In this document: in pieces, positions 11,875-24,800 of the stretch
How positions within the stretch are numbered: the first letter of the stretch is position 1
How the letters are laid out: the number at the start of each line of letters is the position of its first letter
Made by a program: the position numbers and the translations under genes
Assembly (NCBI GenBank): GCA_964036155.1
Contig: OZ038423.1
Span: forward strand, 19,049,249-19,113,248
Source: Diploscapter coronatus
Taxonomy: Eukaryota; Nematoda; Chromadorea; Rhabditida; Rhabditidae
Length of the DNA stretch: 64,000 nt
Reading direction: 5' to 3'
The notes under the pieces: model-generated
The model's database searches: none
Told to the model about the DNA's origin: nothing
Seen by the model: the letters and a program-made list of their open reading frames with translations, nothing else

Positions 11875-14800
11875 TTAGAAATGTCTTTGATGATGTTGTG
11901 GATGATTTTGGTGGGACAATTGCCCAGGTCCAGGGTTGTTGAAATTAGGTCGGTGTTGGAGAGGCTGCTGGCCTGGCTGCATTTGCTGCATTCCTCCTCC
12001 AAACATATTGTAGGCGGCGGTCTGCTGCATTCCCTATAGTTCTAGTCGATTAAACTAAAGCTGTTCTGTATTTCCCATCAAATTTTTCTCGTTTTCAAAC
12101 GCCCTCTCGCATTTGAAGCAAACTGCCAAAAATTTTCCTAATAGAGAAAGTCGAAACCTTTGCCGGCTGATTTGCTCACACTCAGCTCACTACTATTATG
12201 CCAAAGTTGCTTGTTATTACATTCCGTTTTTAGCTAGATGTCTCTGGGAAAAGGCGTGAGAGCGCGGAAATAGAGAAAATAAGAAACGAGAAAATTGGTA
12301 GGAAGTACAGGGTATCTTCAATCTACCATATTATTCTGCATTTGCTGAGCGAATTGCTGTTGCTGCTGTTGTTGCTGCTGAATGATAGCATTTCTTTGTT
12401 GTTGAGCCTGCATCTGCTGCAGTCTTTCCTGCTCTTGCTGAGCTCGTATCATCTAATTTCATAATTTTACTAAATTTCTTCAAAATAATAATGTCACTTG
12501 TTGCTGTTGCTGTTGTTGTTGTTGAAGCTGAAGTTGCTGAATTCGCTCCTGTTCCTGCTGTTGAGCTCTAAGTGCCTAGAAATATGATTATTCCCTTAAG
12601 TTTCTGTTGTACTCCCCGGATGGGGTGTCAGTCAGAACTCGTATTCGTACAAGTTTTTATTTAGTACAACGTCGGGAAAAGACAATTCAGAAGAATTGGA
12701 AGACCGACTGTCCTAGAGGAAGGCAGGAGGGTAGACTGACTATTAAGAGGAGAATGGTCAATCAATAATTGTTAATGGTCAGGGAATAGAGATAACTACT
12801 AAAGAAGAGGGAGAAGAGTTGTAGATGGAATGAGCAGTGTCGTTAGGCGGCACTGCTAGGAGAGAGATTAGGGGGAAAGGTGAGAGATGATAGAAATAGT
12901 GGATGGAATAGAGTGAGCCTCTAACAGTTTCAAATAAAAATTCTCGACCTGTTCTCTCTGCAAGGCAGCTTGTCTCTGCATCATTTGTTGTTGCTGTTGC
13001 TGGTGAATCAGCTGCTGATTCTGCTGTTGGATGAAATTGTTCTAAATCATTGTTTTATTTTAGATGGATTAAAGGTTCATTTTCGATGTTTCATAGCTTC
13101 TGAATAGGAGTTCTCATGTTGTATAAGTTAAGGCTGAATGAAAATATAGTAAAAATGGCATGAGGATAACAAAAGTTTTGAACAATTGAGAATTTTTTGA
13201 AATACCTCATATCTAAATTATTACTGAAATAAATCTTCTTAAATGTTCGAGACATGAAGATGGGGCATCGACTAACAATAATTGTTAAAATTTCATCGCA
13301 ATTGTTTCATGAAAAAATCAGAATTTAGATCTTTCAAATATTATATAAATATTTCAAATTGTGTTCGTTATTATTGGTAATCAACGCTGTTCAGACTATC
13401 ATTTAATTATTGCATGATTCTATAAAATAATACATGCGCCAAATTATAAAGTTCCAGAAGGAAATTATGATAAATCTCAATCAAACTTAAAGAAAAATGA
13501 AAAAAAAAACGTACCTGCTGCATCTGCATTTGAGCACTCTGCATATTCTGTCGAGAATTCCTTTGGCTCATTTGATTCACAGGAACTCTGCCTGGTGGTG
13601 ACTGGTTCATGAAATTAGGCGATGTTGGCACACTAAAGTTAAAATGATAATTTACAAGATATTACAAGCACTTACTTTTGATTCTGAAAGACTGGCGAGG
13701 TAGGAATTTGACTACTCTGCTGATAACTTGCATGGAAATGCTGAAATACAGAATCTATTATTCTATTTTCACTTGGTTACAAATCTTTACAACGGCGCAC
13801 AACATTTGATGTTTCGTTTTCACCTCACAATTCATCTGATCTTCGTGAAACTAATGCATTTTCTGACTCCTTTTAGCTAATTCTCATAAACTCTACCCTT
13901 TTTTTAGCTACCACTATTTAATCAGAAAAAAGTAAAATGGTAGCTATAAAAGAGTGGGATGGTAAGAAGAGTGATAGCTAAAGTTATTTTTCTACTTTTT
14001 GTGTAAAAAATGTAAATTGTAATATAATTTTCTACCTGTTGTTGATTCTGAGTCTGCTGTTGTTGGAGTTGTTGTTGATTTTGGTATTGATTAACAGGAG
14101 ACGAATTGGGCATATTGCGGGTTGTCGTCATAGGAGATTGTTTTGGTATATTTTGAGGCGAACTCTGCAATAAAGAAATTTATTATTGTTTCAGTTTGTT
14201 TATTTTGCATCCCACTTTACAGGCCGGGCTAATATTATAGCTTCAATATTCTATCACAAATCGATTAAAATTTCATTGAAAAATCAACATTGCATAAAAT
14301 TTTGCTCTCGATTCAAAGAAAACCGTTCTCGAGTTTAGCATTCCATTCAAAATTTCGGTAAAGATGTTACACAGATTTATGTAACATTTTTCTTGGAATT
14401 TCAGGTCGGTGGGGCTATAATTATGATCTACACTGCAAAAGCAACCTACTTCAAATAACTAATGATAGTCGATTGCGTATAGAATAAATCAATGCTTTAC
14501 TTGGTGGAAGAGCTGCTGGACAGGGCCGTTGAATATGGGAGGGGTCATCGGCGAGGACTGGGTTTGGCTCTGATTCGAGGACTGATTTTGAATAGGACTT
14601 CTTGGAATTGTCCCTTAAACGCATTTTTATGGTCATTTTTAGGAAAATATCTCACTACCCATTGGTTTGGCTTGTTGCTGTTGAAATAAAGGAGATCCAG
14701 GTACATTTGAATGAACTGGAGAAGTGATGTTTCCCATGGATTTGGTTGGACTGTTGTAGCTACTGCCTAAATTTTTGCCTATGAAATTTTTCTAATCAAA

Positions 14801-17800
14801 AATAAAGCTGATTTTTATTCAAAAGCTGATAAAGCTCAACTTTATGATGACCTGGTTGATTAATACCACCTTTTTATTCAATCAAAAATGTTACCCCAGT
14901 TTGGTTGTGTTGAGGTATTTGGTGAGTTGAATGTCCCCTGCAGTTGGCCAGTGTTGCGCCCCGTTCCTTCATCCATCGATACATTCCTCTCCACTTTGGG
15001 GATTCTCTGACTGCTCTGCTGACTGTCCCTTCTCCCTTTACTTGAAGAACAAGGACTCGGATGTGGGCTGTTTGCAGCACTTCCCATGTTTCCCTGCATC
15101 GAAATCCTAGTTGATGCTTCTTCTGCTATCTCCTGAAGTTGCTTTGATTCGACATTTTCTATTTTCTAAAAAATCCCATTATAAATTCCCCGCAAAGATT
15201 TTAGGCACAAAGGAAAATCTATCCAACTACTAGAAAAATTAATATCGTTTTCTTTAACTTCTTAAAAACTTGAATTTTTAAATGACTTCAGAATACGAGA
15301 ATGTTAGGATAGACAAGCACATGCAAGCAATCCAAATACCTAGTTTGCATGCATTTTGACTTTCAATATGATTAGACCTGTCTGCTATTTTCATCACTTG
15401 CAACTGTATTCTCATCCTGTTCATGTAGCTGCAAAAAGGAGTCGATATCATCGAACATGCTGACTTCCTCTTCCAATTGCCTGGCCGCTGCCTGCTCCTC
15501 CTGTCAAACAACGACATTCACAACAAATCGTTCACTAATTCACTAATTATCTTAATTCTATACGAGTCTACTTTTCGAGAACTTGCCAAAAGACTGTCCT
15601 TAATTGTCTCTTCATTAGAATGAAGAACGATAATTCAAAATTTCGTTATCTCAAATTTTCCGAAAATAGATTCGACTCTCCAATTCGTCATGTCTAACTA
15701 AAGTATGCAAATCAGTTACAACCTCTCGTAGTTTCTGCTGCAATTGTCTGGCTTTCTCCTCTTCCTGCAATTCATATTCAAATCTAGCTTCATCATTCAA
15801 TAAATCAATGGTATTTTGGTTCAAATCTGAATTAGTTATCATCACAACTTCTCTTAATTTAGGGCACGTTATTTATAAGAAGTGAGTCTTTCAAAGAGGG
15901 GATGAAAAATTTCGATGTGCTCTTCAAAATTATGTCCTATGCTAAATTCACTTCTTACAAATAATGCATCTAAATTCACACAAAAACGATAGAAATGAGA
16001 GAAGTTGTAATGATTTGTGAATTGGTCAAAATCAGCTTGCGCGTGATAACTGCACGACAAGTTAACGACATTGAATTGCAATTTGAAAATAAATAGGATC
16101 TCCAAATATCATAGAATAGAAAATTTTGAAAGATCTTTCGCCTAAAATTTACCATGCAAAACAGATATTCAAAAGTTTTCTAAATTATTTTAAAACCCTC
16201 CCCACCGACCTGTTTGATTCGTATAATTCGTAGCCGTTCTTCCTCTGCTTCTTTCCGTTTTCTTTCTTCTTCCATAATTTTCGCTTTTTCAGCAGCAGCC
16301 TAATCATTGTTAAAGTTTGACAAATAAGTTCACACAAAAAACTCATTGAATTACCTTTCTCTCGAGTTCCTCCTTCTGTTTCCGGGCAGCCTCCAATTGC
16401 TCCTGCTTCTCTTTCTCCTTTCTCTGCTTTTCTTCCTGTAAAAAATATTTTAGGCCATTCACGAAAAATATCTGCCGACTTTAGCTGATTCAAATTCATA
16501 CTGTTTATGAACGACAATTTAGTGATTTTTGATATTATTGATTCCGTTTTGGTGATCAATATTGGTTTAGATTATTGGAATTTAAATTTCGTTTCATTTT
16601 CATTTCTGGTACTTGTTTTCTAAAAGAAAAAATATCCGATCTTACTTACCTCTTTCTTCCTCAACTTCTCCAGTCTTTCAGCCTCCTTCTTCTTCCTGGC
16701 TTCCTCTCGCTCCCTTTCTCGCTCCCTCTCTTTCTCCTTTTCCTTCTCGATTCGCTTTTCTTCTGCTTCTTTGCGTTTTCTCTGAACAACATAATTGTCA
16801 TGCAATGGTTTTCTATAAAAATCTACCTATTTTCTCTAATAGAAGCCCCGGGATTTCTATTTTTCAACCCCCTCTCCCAATTTTCGAAAAATTAGACTTT
16901 TTCAAACCGTCATAACTTTTCATCTAATGATCGTAGGAACTTAGGACCAACATTAAACATGCTTTAAATACTCTAACGAATGGATAAAAACACTTTCGAT
17001 GATCATCTGAGTTAGCTAATGGGTAGATCTGGAACTCGAAGGATAGAGCCTCTATTAGAGGGGGGCTTCAACTAGAGAAAATAGGTAACCTCTTCCTCCA
17101 ATTTTGCAGCCTGAATTTTGGCTCGATCAACTGCTTGCAGACGTAAAGCTTCTTCCTGTAATGAAGACCTTCTATAAATGAACTCCCAAAATGTGTTAAC
17201 ACCTGAAATTTCTTCATGACTTCGACCTGGCTCTGATTGATGTGTTCAGCAGCCGTAGTCGGGACCGACCCTGTCTGTGCCATCATACTGCCCGCAATCA
17301 GTTGGAGCATTGCGTCTTGGGCTGAAAATTCAGCACATAAAAAGCTGTTCAGAATATTGACAAGCAGCTTCATATCGCGATCAATGGTTCTCGATAATTG
17401 CTGTCCCCTTTTGAACACCATTAAAAAATCTTTTCACAAGTCCTCTCATAACGATATGAAACTATTTAGCCCTGTGATTAATTTGTAAATTGTTCAATTT
17501 GAACCTTGTTTCAATTGCTGAGCACTTAAAGCTGTAGCTGATGCTGAACTCGAACTGGCTGCAGTCGATGAGGTCGGATTCTGAATACATTACAATAATC
17601 TGTAGGAATGAGAATGCGTACACTTCCAATGCATTATGAATGTGCTCAGGTAAATTGAGTGAATTAGTACCAGCTTGTGAACATCAACAAAGTGCATTGT
17701 CACTTACAGCCTCTCTCTTCAACTCGCTTCTCAAATCCAAATAAGAGTTTATTTTCCACAAGACAGACATTTCCCGATAAAACTGAAACAGATTTCCCTG

Positions 17801-18230
17801 GGTGTCGCAATACTGGAAAATGAGCACGAGATAAAAATGAATTGTGGATTTGAGTCTACTTCATCATCGCTTCACACTCAAATGCGCAATTTACATTAGG
17901 TGTTGTACCGACACCACTGTTACCATATCTAAAACCAAAGAAATTAATGAGCAGAACAGGAATATTTGAAATTTGATATTTTGGAAGTCGAAATCGAAAC
18001 CGAATGTCAAATATGCCTGGTAAGACGATAATAGTTGGAGAAAAGAAGGAGGTAAGGGAAAGAATATTGTCGAGTGAAAATGAACGGAAGTTTTGCATCT
18101 AGGGAGCGTAAACAGTTCCCCAAATCGTACCCAACATTGTCAAATTTGTTTAGAGGACGCAATTGGGCTTTGAAATGAAAAGACTGGTAGATAAAATTTG
18201 GTCCATATAAAAACCCGATTTCTACTGATT
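11875..18230 (-). CDS. Large Gln-rich, coiled-coil protein (possible degenerate GYF domain)
   Basis: Many minus-strand exons. The furthest upstream one I can join is 18131-18230, whose frame passes into exons near 17930 and 17815-17708. These read YCDTQGNLFQFYREMSVLWK and SYLDLRSELKREA. A Ser/Ala stretch and SMMAQTGSVPTTAAEHINQS follow. A long E/K/R coiled coil spans roughly 15.4-17.2 kb (for example EKEKEREREREREEARKKKE). Repeated Q-rich exons follow (QQLQQQQTQNQQQ; QQQQQQQQFAQQMQNNM). It ends with PGQLSHQNHPQHHQRHF and TAA at 11875-11877. The Y-x-D-x-Q-G..F..EM..W pattern followed by charged coil and poly-Q recalls GIGYF-type GYF proteins, but the similarity is weak. Low-complexity nuclear or RNP scaffolds look alike. 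The first exon was not found; upstream exons may overlap the antisense small gene at 18255. It could be downstream of the ubinuclein gene in one transcription unit. Confidence 0.65.
12605..12926 (-). mobile_element. Solo LTR of a retrotransposon
   Basis: A 322-base insert lies inside an intron of the Q-rich gene. It is bounded by TGTTGTACTCCCC on the left and CCTCTAACA on the right, so the ends are TGTT...AACA. It is flanked on both sides by the same five bases, GTTTC (12600-12604 and 12927-12931), a typical integrase target-site duplication. Read on the minus strand it starts TGTTAGAGG and has AATAAA about 65 bases before its end, as expected of an LTR with R/U5. There is no internal coding region, primer-binding site or second LTR, so it is a recombined solo LTR. 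It lies in the same orientation as the host gene. Confidence 0.8.
16823..17088. repeat. Foldback element in an intron of the Q-rich gene
   Basis: CTACCTATTTTCTCTAATAG followed by AAGCCCC at the left is matched by GGGGCTTCA then ACTAGAGAAAATAGGTA at the right. The terminal inverted repeats are about 27 bases with few mismatches and enclose 210 bases of unique sequence. It has no coding capacity and looks like a MITE. The two ends coincide closely with the neighbouring exon edges. Confidence 0.65.
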
Positions 18231-18254
18231 CTGCAACTTTTTACCGTTTTCGAA

Positions 18255-18477
18255 ATGGATAATCCTATCAAAAGTTATGACGTCTTCGACACTTGCATGT
18301 TGGTTGCGGCGAAACTGGCGCGCAAATGCACAACTTTAGGTATGAGACTCTCGTTCATTTCTACTCAACAACATATGAGGGAATGAAATTTAAAACCCGG
18401 CAGACATGCCAACCGAATCACCACACGACAATAATAACGGATTAAGGAAGTCATTTGGAAAACTCGTGGCTTCATGA
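18255..18477 (+). CDS. Possible 52-residue two-exon protein
   Basis: Exon 18255-18339 (MDNPIKSYDVFDTCMLVAAK, then LARKCTTL) ends at a GTATGA donor. It joins in frame to 18404-18477 (DMPTESPHDNNNGLRKSFGK, then LVAS), which ends in TGA. The intron is 64 bases with a CAG acceptor but little pyrimidine. There is no signal peptide or membrane segment. It lies on the opposite strand between the Q-rich gene and the ubinuclein gene. I recognise no family. Supporting it are the frame-perfect splice and natural composition; against it are the small size and possible overlap with the unseen first exon of the Q-rich gene. Confidence 0.35.
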
Positions 18478-18813
18478 AAATCATAAATTCAAAATATTGC
18501 AAGAGAAGAATATGACATGCTCATGTCACGATTCCACGAGATTTCCAAATTGTTATCGAAGATAGAAAAAATATCCATTTCATTCGTATTTTATTTCTTT
18601 CAAGATTTTTTTTAAATCTTTAAAATGAATGAAATGGGTATTATCATTCATTCGCTACAAAGTGAAATGTGAAAAAACCATTCGTGAAGTCTCATAAAAA
18701 TATTCGCTTTGTCAAGACTGAACTATAGCGATCAGATAAAAATAATTTTAGCTTTGACGATTTTGATAATTGTGAGGAAAAACGTTTTGTTAAAGCCAAA
18801 ACTCAGAAGGTAG

Positions 18814-21800
18814 CTAAGTGTTTGCACTATTGGAGTTGCTGTTAGCGTAATTTCTGTTTTGGAGCGGCATGTGAGGAGATGCGCCGTCGCTCAAACGAGC
18901 GAACGAGCGGGGCTTAGAAAGGGAATGGGAAGGATTGGAATGCTTGAATACCTGCCGCTGCTGGGAGGACTGAGGCTGTTGCGACTGAGCCGTGCGGGAG
19001 GAGAGCGGACTTGACGAGGGCAGGGACGAGGGAGTGGTCGAGGACAAGCGAGGGGTGGCAGATGAAGATTGCTTCGACTGAAAAAACAAACTAGAATTTT
19101 GGGAATTGCTTCTTATCGAATTGTCGAGTTCATTTTTCAAATAGCAATGAAACAAGTCGCGTTCCAACCCTGAAACTTCTGCTTCAATAAAAAATAGCGA
19201 TATCCTTTCTCGCTTATCAAAAGAAGAGAGAAGAAAAGCGGGAAGCACTCGGGTTTTATTTGAGCAGGCATTTTGGATTGAAACGCGCGGTTTCATTGCT
19301 TATATAAAAAGCGTGATCGATATTCATTTAATGATTTTTTTTAGATTAACAGCAACATTTTATGAATCAATATATCTTGAATTTATCAGATTTTCATTTT
19401 ACTAGTGTTTGAATGTCATAAAATTTCAATCGTTTCATCCATGATAAGTATGCCAACTAGACATATTCTAAACTCGTATTTTATCTCAACTTTTGCTCGC
19501 CAATAATACATTGCAGTTAAAAAGTGTTAAAATATTCAATGACCAACCGAATTGTTGGACATATTGGCGAGTTGTCCAATTGTCCTGATGACGCTGTCTT
19601 TGTCGGTGGTCTTCTGGCTGAGTGACCTTTTCAGAATTCTGAAATATTTGCAAATCTTCAATCAATTCTCCAATCGCCCAATTGCCCTACTCTGCCAAAT
19701 CGACCTTGTCCTTCTCGATTTGGATCTTGATGTCAGGCGAAATGAGGATCTGCCGCAACTCGTCGAAACTGCTGCCGATTTCTGCCCAGACTCGACTGAA
19801 ATTGAATGTTTTCACATGAAAATAAAAGAATGAACATGATTTTGAAGGTAATAATGAATAGTTCGGTGTGGGTTGAAATTTTGACTGATAATTGTCATTT
19901 ATGAAATCTACCTTCTTCAATTTTCAAAATTTCAGGGCTAAAAAGAAAACCTCACTAAAACTCATTGATTTCGGTCAGGTTTCAAAGAAAAACTAAAAAT
20001 TATTCAAGATTGATGGGAAAAACTTTTACCCCAAGGAGACGTGCTGACTGAGTTTCGGATAGAGATTGAAGTTGACGTGCTTGATCATCTCCTCGCGACG
20101 CTTCGCCTCGTCGTTGTATCGAGGCTGAAATATTAAGTTGGAGTTGTCATTCTTTATAAATTGGGAATACCTTGATTTTGTTCCAGTGCACGAAGGCGAG
20201 AGCTTGGATCAGACAGCTGAAATATGAATTGTCAAAACGTTGCGAGAAAGTCTCTGGGTTTTCAGTAGGGGAACAGACGAAAATCGCATTCCAAATCTTA
20301 TTCTAAACAAATCGAAATCAAAATTTTTGGGGGATAAACTCGAGAGCGATTTTCAAAGTATTCAAATCGTCTTTCCCTTGATTATCAAAAATTCCTCGGT
20401 CAGAAAGCTTGTATTTAATTCGGATAACTCATGAAAAGAGCCCCCTTCAAAATAGGCACAACGATGAAAGGAAAAAGCGAATAAAAACGTTATTATTATG
20501 AACATAAAAATGCTATAATCTATTACAAATTGCATACCTGAGTTTATCGCTAATTGCAAACGGAGGTTTCTTCGGGCCGCTTCCACCAACTGCTTGCTGA
20601 CTGAAAATCATATTTCAGTGTAAAAAAGACTAGAAAAAACTCCATACATAGCCTTTTTAGCCTCAAAGTTCCGTTCATTGTTGGCCAGAATATTGGTCAC
20701 TTCTGAAACAAAGAAATATTGTGGACGTCTGACTACTTGATGAAAATGAGAAATATCGACAAATAGTGTGCATGTATGTGCGCCAGCTAAATGACCTTTC
20801 ATTCAAACCTTCAAAGTTCGATATTTTCCATTTTTATCAGTAGTCTGGCGGACGTAATGACTGAAATGGCTAATTCGTTCAAACGTTACCTTTATTGATT
20901 TCAATGAAGATCAAGTTCTCATTGACAGAGTCGAGCTGAAATGTAGAATTGCATTACATGTCAAAACGTCACAAATCTAACCACGAGGCTCAAAGTCTTT
21001 GCGTGGGGAGAATTGGAACTGGGAGAAGCGAGAACAGCAGACTATAAATGGAATAATCTTTTCGAAGTCAGTTTTAAGCAAAAATACCTTCTGGATTTGA
21101 GGAGTGATAGTTGCCTTGGAAGGGCCAGCCGCAGGTTTGGAAGACGTGGAAGGGGCTGTTGATGTGGCTGGCTTCTGTCCGATTGCTCTGAAATCAAATA
21201 GATTTGATGATCTGCTACTGTCATTTTGAAAATAAGTGGAGTCTATGTATTATTGCAAAATTTAGTAGGAGTGGAACCTATTGGCATCCCATACAATTCA
21301 CTAGTCCATCACGACTATCATTTTTAAATTCAACAGGCTTTAGGACTAGAAAGTATAGGGAGAAACTGAAATTTTACAAATGATAGCTATGATGCATTTG
21401 TGAAGAATACAGAAGACCAAAACCACTTGACGATTTTTTACTGTTCTTATTCTTGAAGAGCTAGAAGTAAAAGAGCAAAGACATTAAACAGGCCCATCTG
21501 ATCATGCGATATCGCGAGGAAAATGTTATGCAGAGAAATTTATGGAAATATTGAACTTACTCAGCAATCATTCTGAGGTATTCTGCATGGTCGAGGGGTT
21601 TTTTGTCCACGATTCTGTCGTGAATTCTCTTTCCAGAGGTGGGGTTCTTTTGGATGGCAACGGCAAACATTTTCTGGCCATCCTGAAAATATTATAATGA
21701 GTTTTAAAAATGAATTCTAAGGTAATTAGAGCTTCAATTTAATCCTTTAGGATAAAATTGGCAAACCAAATTGTTCAAAAGTCCAGTAATGCCAAATATT

Positions 21801-24800
21801 GACAAACATCCTCAATTTTAATGAAAAAGAATGATTTTGAACACGGTACACATATTCCAAGTCACGATAAATTTAAGTTCGTCTATATTTTAGCCCTAAC
21901 AAACCAGAGCATTTCAGAATTTAACTGTATGATGAATAAATCGATAGCCTACCTTCTTCTGATTTTCAGTCCAATTGGGGCAGTATTGATTGAAGAGATT
22001 GTATCCATCAGCGCTGAGAATTGTGTTCATCATCTGCTTGACTTCGGGAGGCACAGCTGGGTTGATTGCATTGGTTGCAGGAGGCGTAGAGGAAGTCGAG
22101 AGAGGAGCAATCGGTTGGGACTGGGAAGAGACCGACTTGTTGACTGTTCCTACCTGAACATTCAAATGTTAACTTTAAAATCAGATTGTTCGAATATCAC
22201 ATTACAGCAACGAAACAGCTGGTGGGTACTGGTCAGTACTGCTCAAGTAATTTGAAAATTACTAACTATAAACTACTGACAAGTACGGGGGACGTTTACT
22301 TGCCAGTTGTTTCATCGTGGTGATTGAAAAGAGGAAAACAACCCGCAATTTTCAACACAACAATATAAATACCAATAAACGAATGAATTAACTCACGATC
22401 TGCACATCATCATCAGTGCTCTGACTCGACTGCTTATTCGCACTTGCATCTGGATTCTTTGAATTCTCACTCTGAAATTTTCAGGATTCAAGTCCCGCAA
22501 ATCGATTAAAACCGACCCTTCTGTTCTGGACCTTCAAGTAGAGCGTGTTCTTCTGATAGCCGCAGTACTCGGATATCTGGTTGAGCAGACGCGACTTTTC
22601 GTGCTGACTGAAGCCATCAGAAACTGCCTGATCTAGGATTCTGCAAACGGGTTATAAATGTCTGACAAGTATGTGTATTGTAAAAGTACTTCTTTCGATA
22701 TCTTTTTGGTTCTCAAGTAAAACTCGAACGATTCTTCCCTACTCCCACGCTATCATGTTCATTAGCGAAGAAAATTAGTGGTGCGTCAATGTTTTGGACA
22801 ATGCCAGAATTATTCAAAATCATGAGCAAAGGAAGAGAAGTGCACGAAACGTCTAATCATCGAAAATTAATTCGAAATCGGTACGGTAGCGCTACGCACC
22901 GCCCACTTCGCATATTTCCATACGCTGTCTTTGCACTGCGTTTGTTTCTTTCTTCGTTAATGAACATGGTAGAGTGACTCCGGCATGCAAGAAATGGGTT
23001 AATTTGTTGAGTTCTATAATTTCATGATCGCAGAAAGATCGGAAATAGCTCACCCAATGACTAAATCCAATTGGCTGGAATTGAGTTTCTTTTTTGCGCC
23101 CATGTTGCGGGTGTTGCTCTCGAAGCCAGAAATGAGGTTTGTGAGTTGTTGTGAGAAGGGAGGCAGGCCCTTGGGTTTCTTCTGAGGGGATGAGTTGAAC
23201 TGGGAGAGTGAGGAGACGGGGGAAGAGTTCATGGAAAGTGCCTGCACGGAAGAGGAGGAAGAACCTGCAGTGGGACGGGGAGGCGTTTGCTGAAGGGAAG
23301 CAGGAGCTCGTGTCGAGGAGGCAGAGGCAGGCATGGAGCCACTAGTTATGATTGAGGCTAGGGCCAGAGCGAGACTCTGCTGCTGAGACTGCATAGAGGC
23401 AGCGAGTGGGTTCGTTCTGAAAAGAGATTCAATAGAAGAGGAAGAAGAAGAAGAAAGAAACTACTCGGTTACCTAACAAGTCGTTTTAATACAAGAATTT
23501 GTTTTAAAATTATCGAACGCATTTTCCACGTGATATTTCTCTCTGAGATAATGAAAAAGGAATTCAAGTTAGAAAATGATCATTCTTAAATTCAAATAAC
23601 TTATTGTATGACTAAAAAGAGAAAAGTCATACGCAGGCTTGCCGGGAGAAGGCTGCGTGACGTGTTTCTTGGCGAGCACAGCAGCAGAAGTGGTGGCAGT
23701 TGCAGTCGCAGACTTCATCGCCTTCTTCTTAATGTCGTTTGCCATCTTCTGGTTCTGACTGCCGCTCGTTGCGAACTTCTGAAAAATCGAAATAATTGTT
23801 TTCAGAGAATTAGAGAATTTAATAAAATTCCGGAACTTTTCAATTGGCCTAAACCTTCAATTAATACCTTAGTGGGCGGAGCGCCAACGAGTCTCCTCTG
23901 CTGGTTTGCATCTGTAGTGTCTGCAGCTCCACCGCTAGCTGCCGAATTTGGACGTTTCTGAGGAGCCGAGGCAGCTTTGGGGGCTGAAAATGGTTGGCAT
24001 TTGCAATCAGAATCATCATGACATGTTTCTACCAGCAGGTGGTTGCTGCTTGGCATTAGGAATGATGATCTGAATGTCGGCATTGTTCAGCTCCTTCTGC
24101 TGTGCCTGGGGCTGAGCACCTGCACTAGAGGAGGCAGCTGTTGGACTGCTCGATTCTGGGTTCGCAGTCGATTTGCGAGGCTGGAAAACGAAGCATTTAA
24201 TTTTGCAAATGCAAGAAATGAAAGTCAATTTAGCAAATTAACGATTTTTATCAGCTCTCTAAAAAATTTAATGGAAGAATCAATAGAGTAGAAGACAAAA
24301 TATGTGCATTTCCGAAATATTCACGACGTTGTTTAATTCCCAAATTTCAAGCATGATTTGGGAATCGGTTAGATTTTAAAAGCAAGCAATACTTAGAGTT
24401 GAATACCTTCCTCTTGCCGAGTTGCTTGCTCACATCGTCCCCAGCATCATTCTTCAGCTCCTTCAGCTCGTCGTCATCGATGCCCTCCCCGTCTTCCCCA
24501 CTCTCGCTGTCACTCGACGACGACTCCTCGGACATTTGCAGCACATCCCTGTCCTTCCACTCCAACTTCCCTCGGTTCACATAGAAACCGCCTCGGGCTG
24601 TGTCCACAGAGGAGGGCACCATCTCGTCGTACTGAAACCGTTATTGAGTCACTATCAAGGTAAAAATTGACGTTTGGTAGAAAGAAGAATGGTCCCTTGC
24701 ATTTATCACCCTATATAATTCTCATCCTGTTGTAAACTTACTTCGTTTGAAAGATGAAAGCTAGTCGTACAAAGCTAGGAGATAAGGCAAGGCATGCTAA

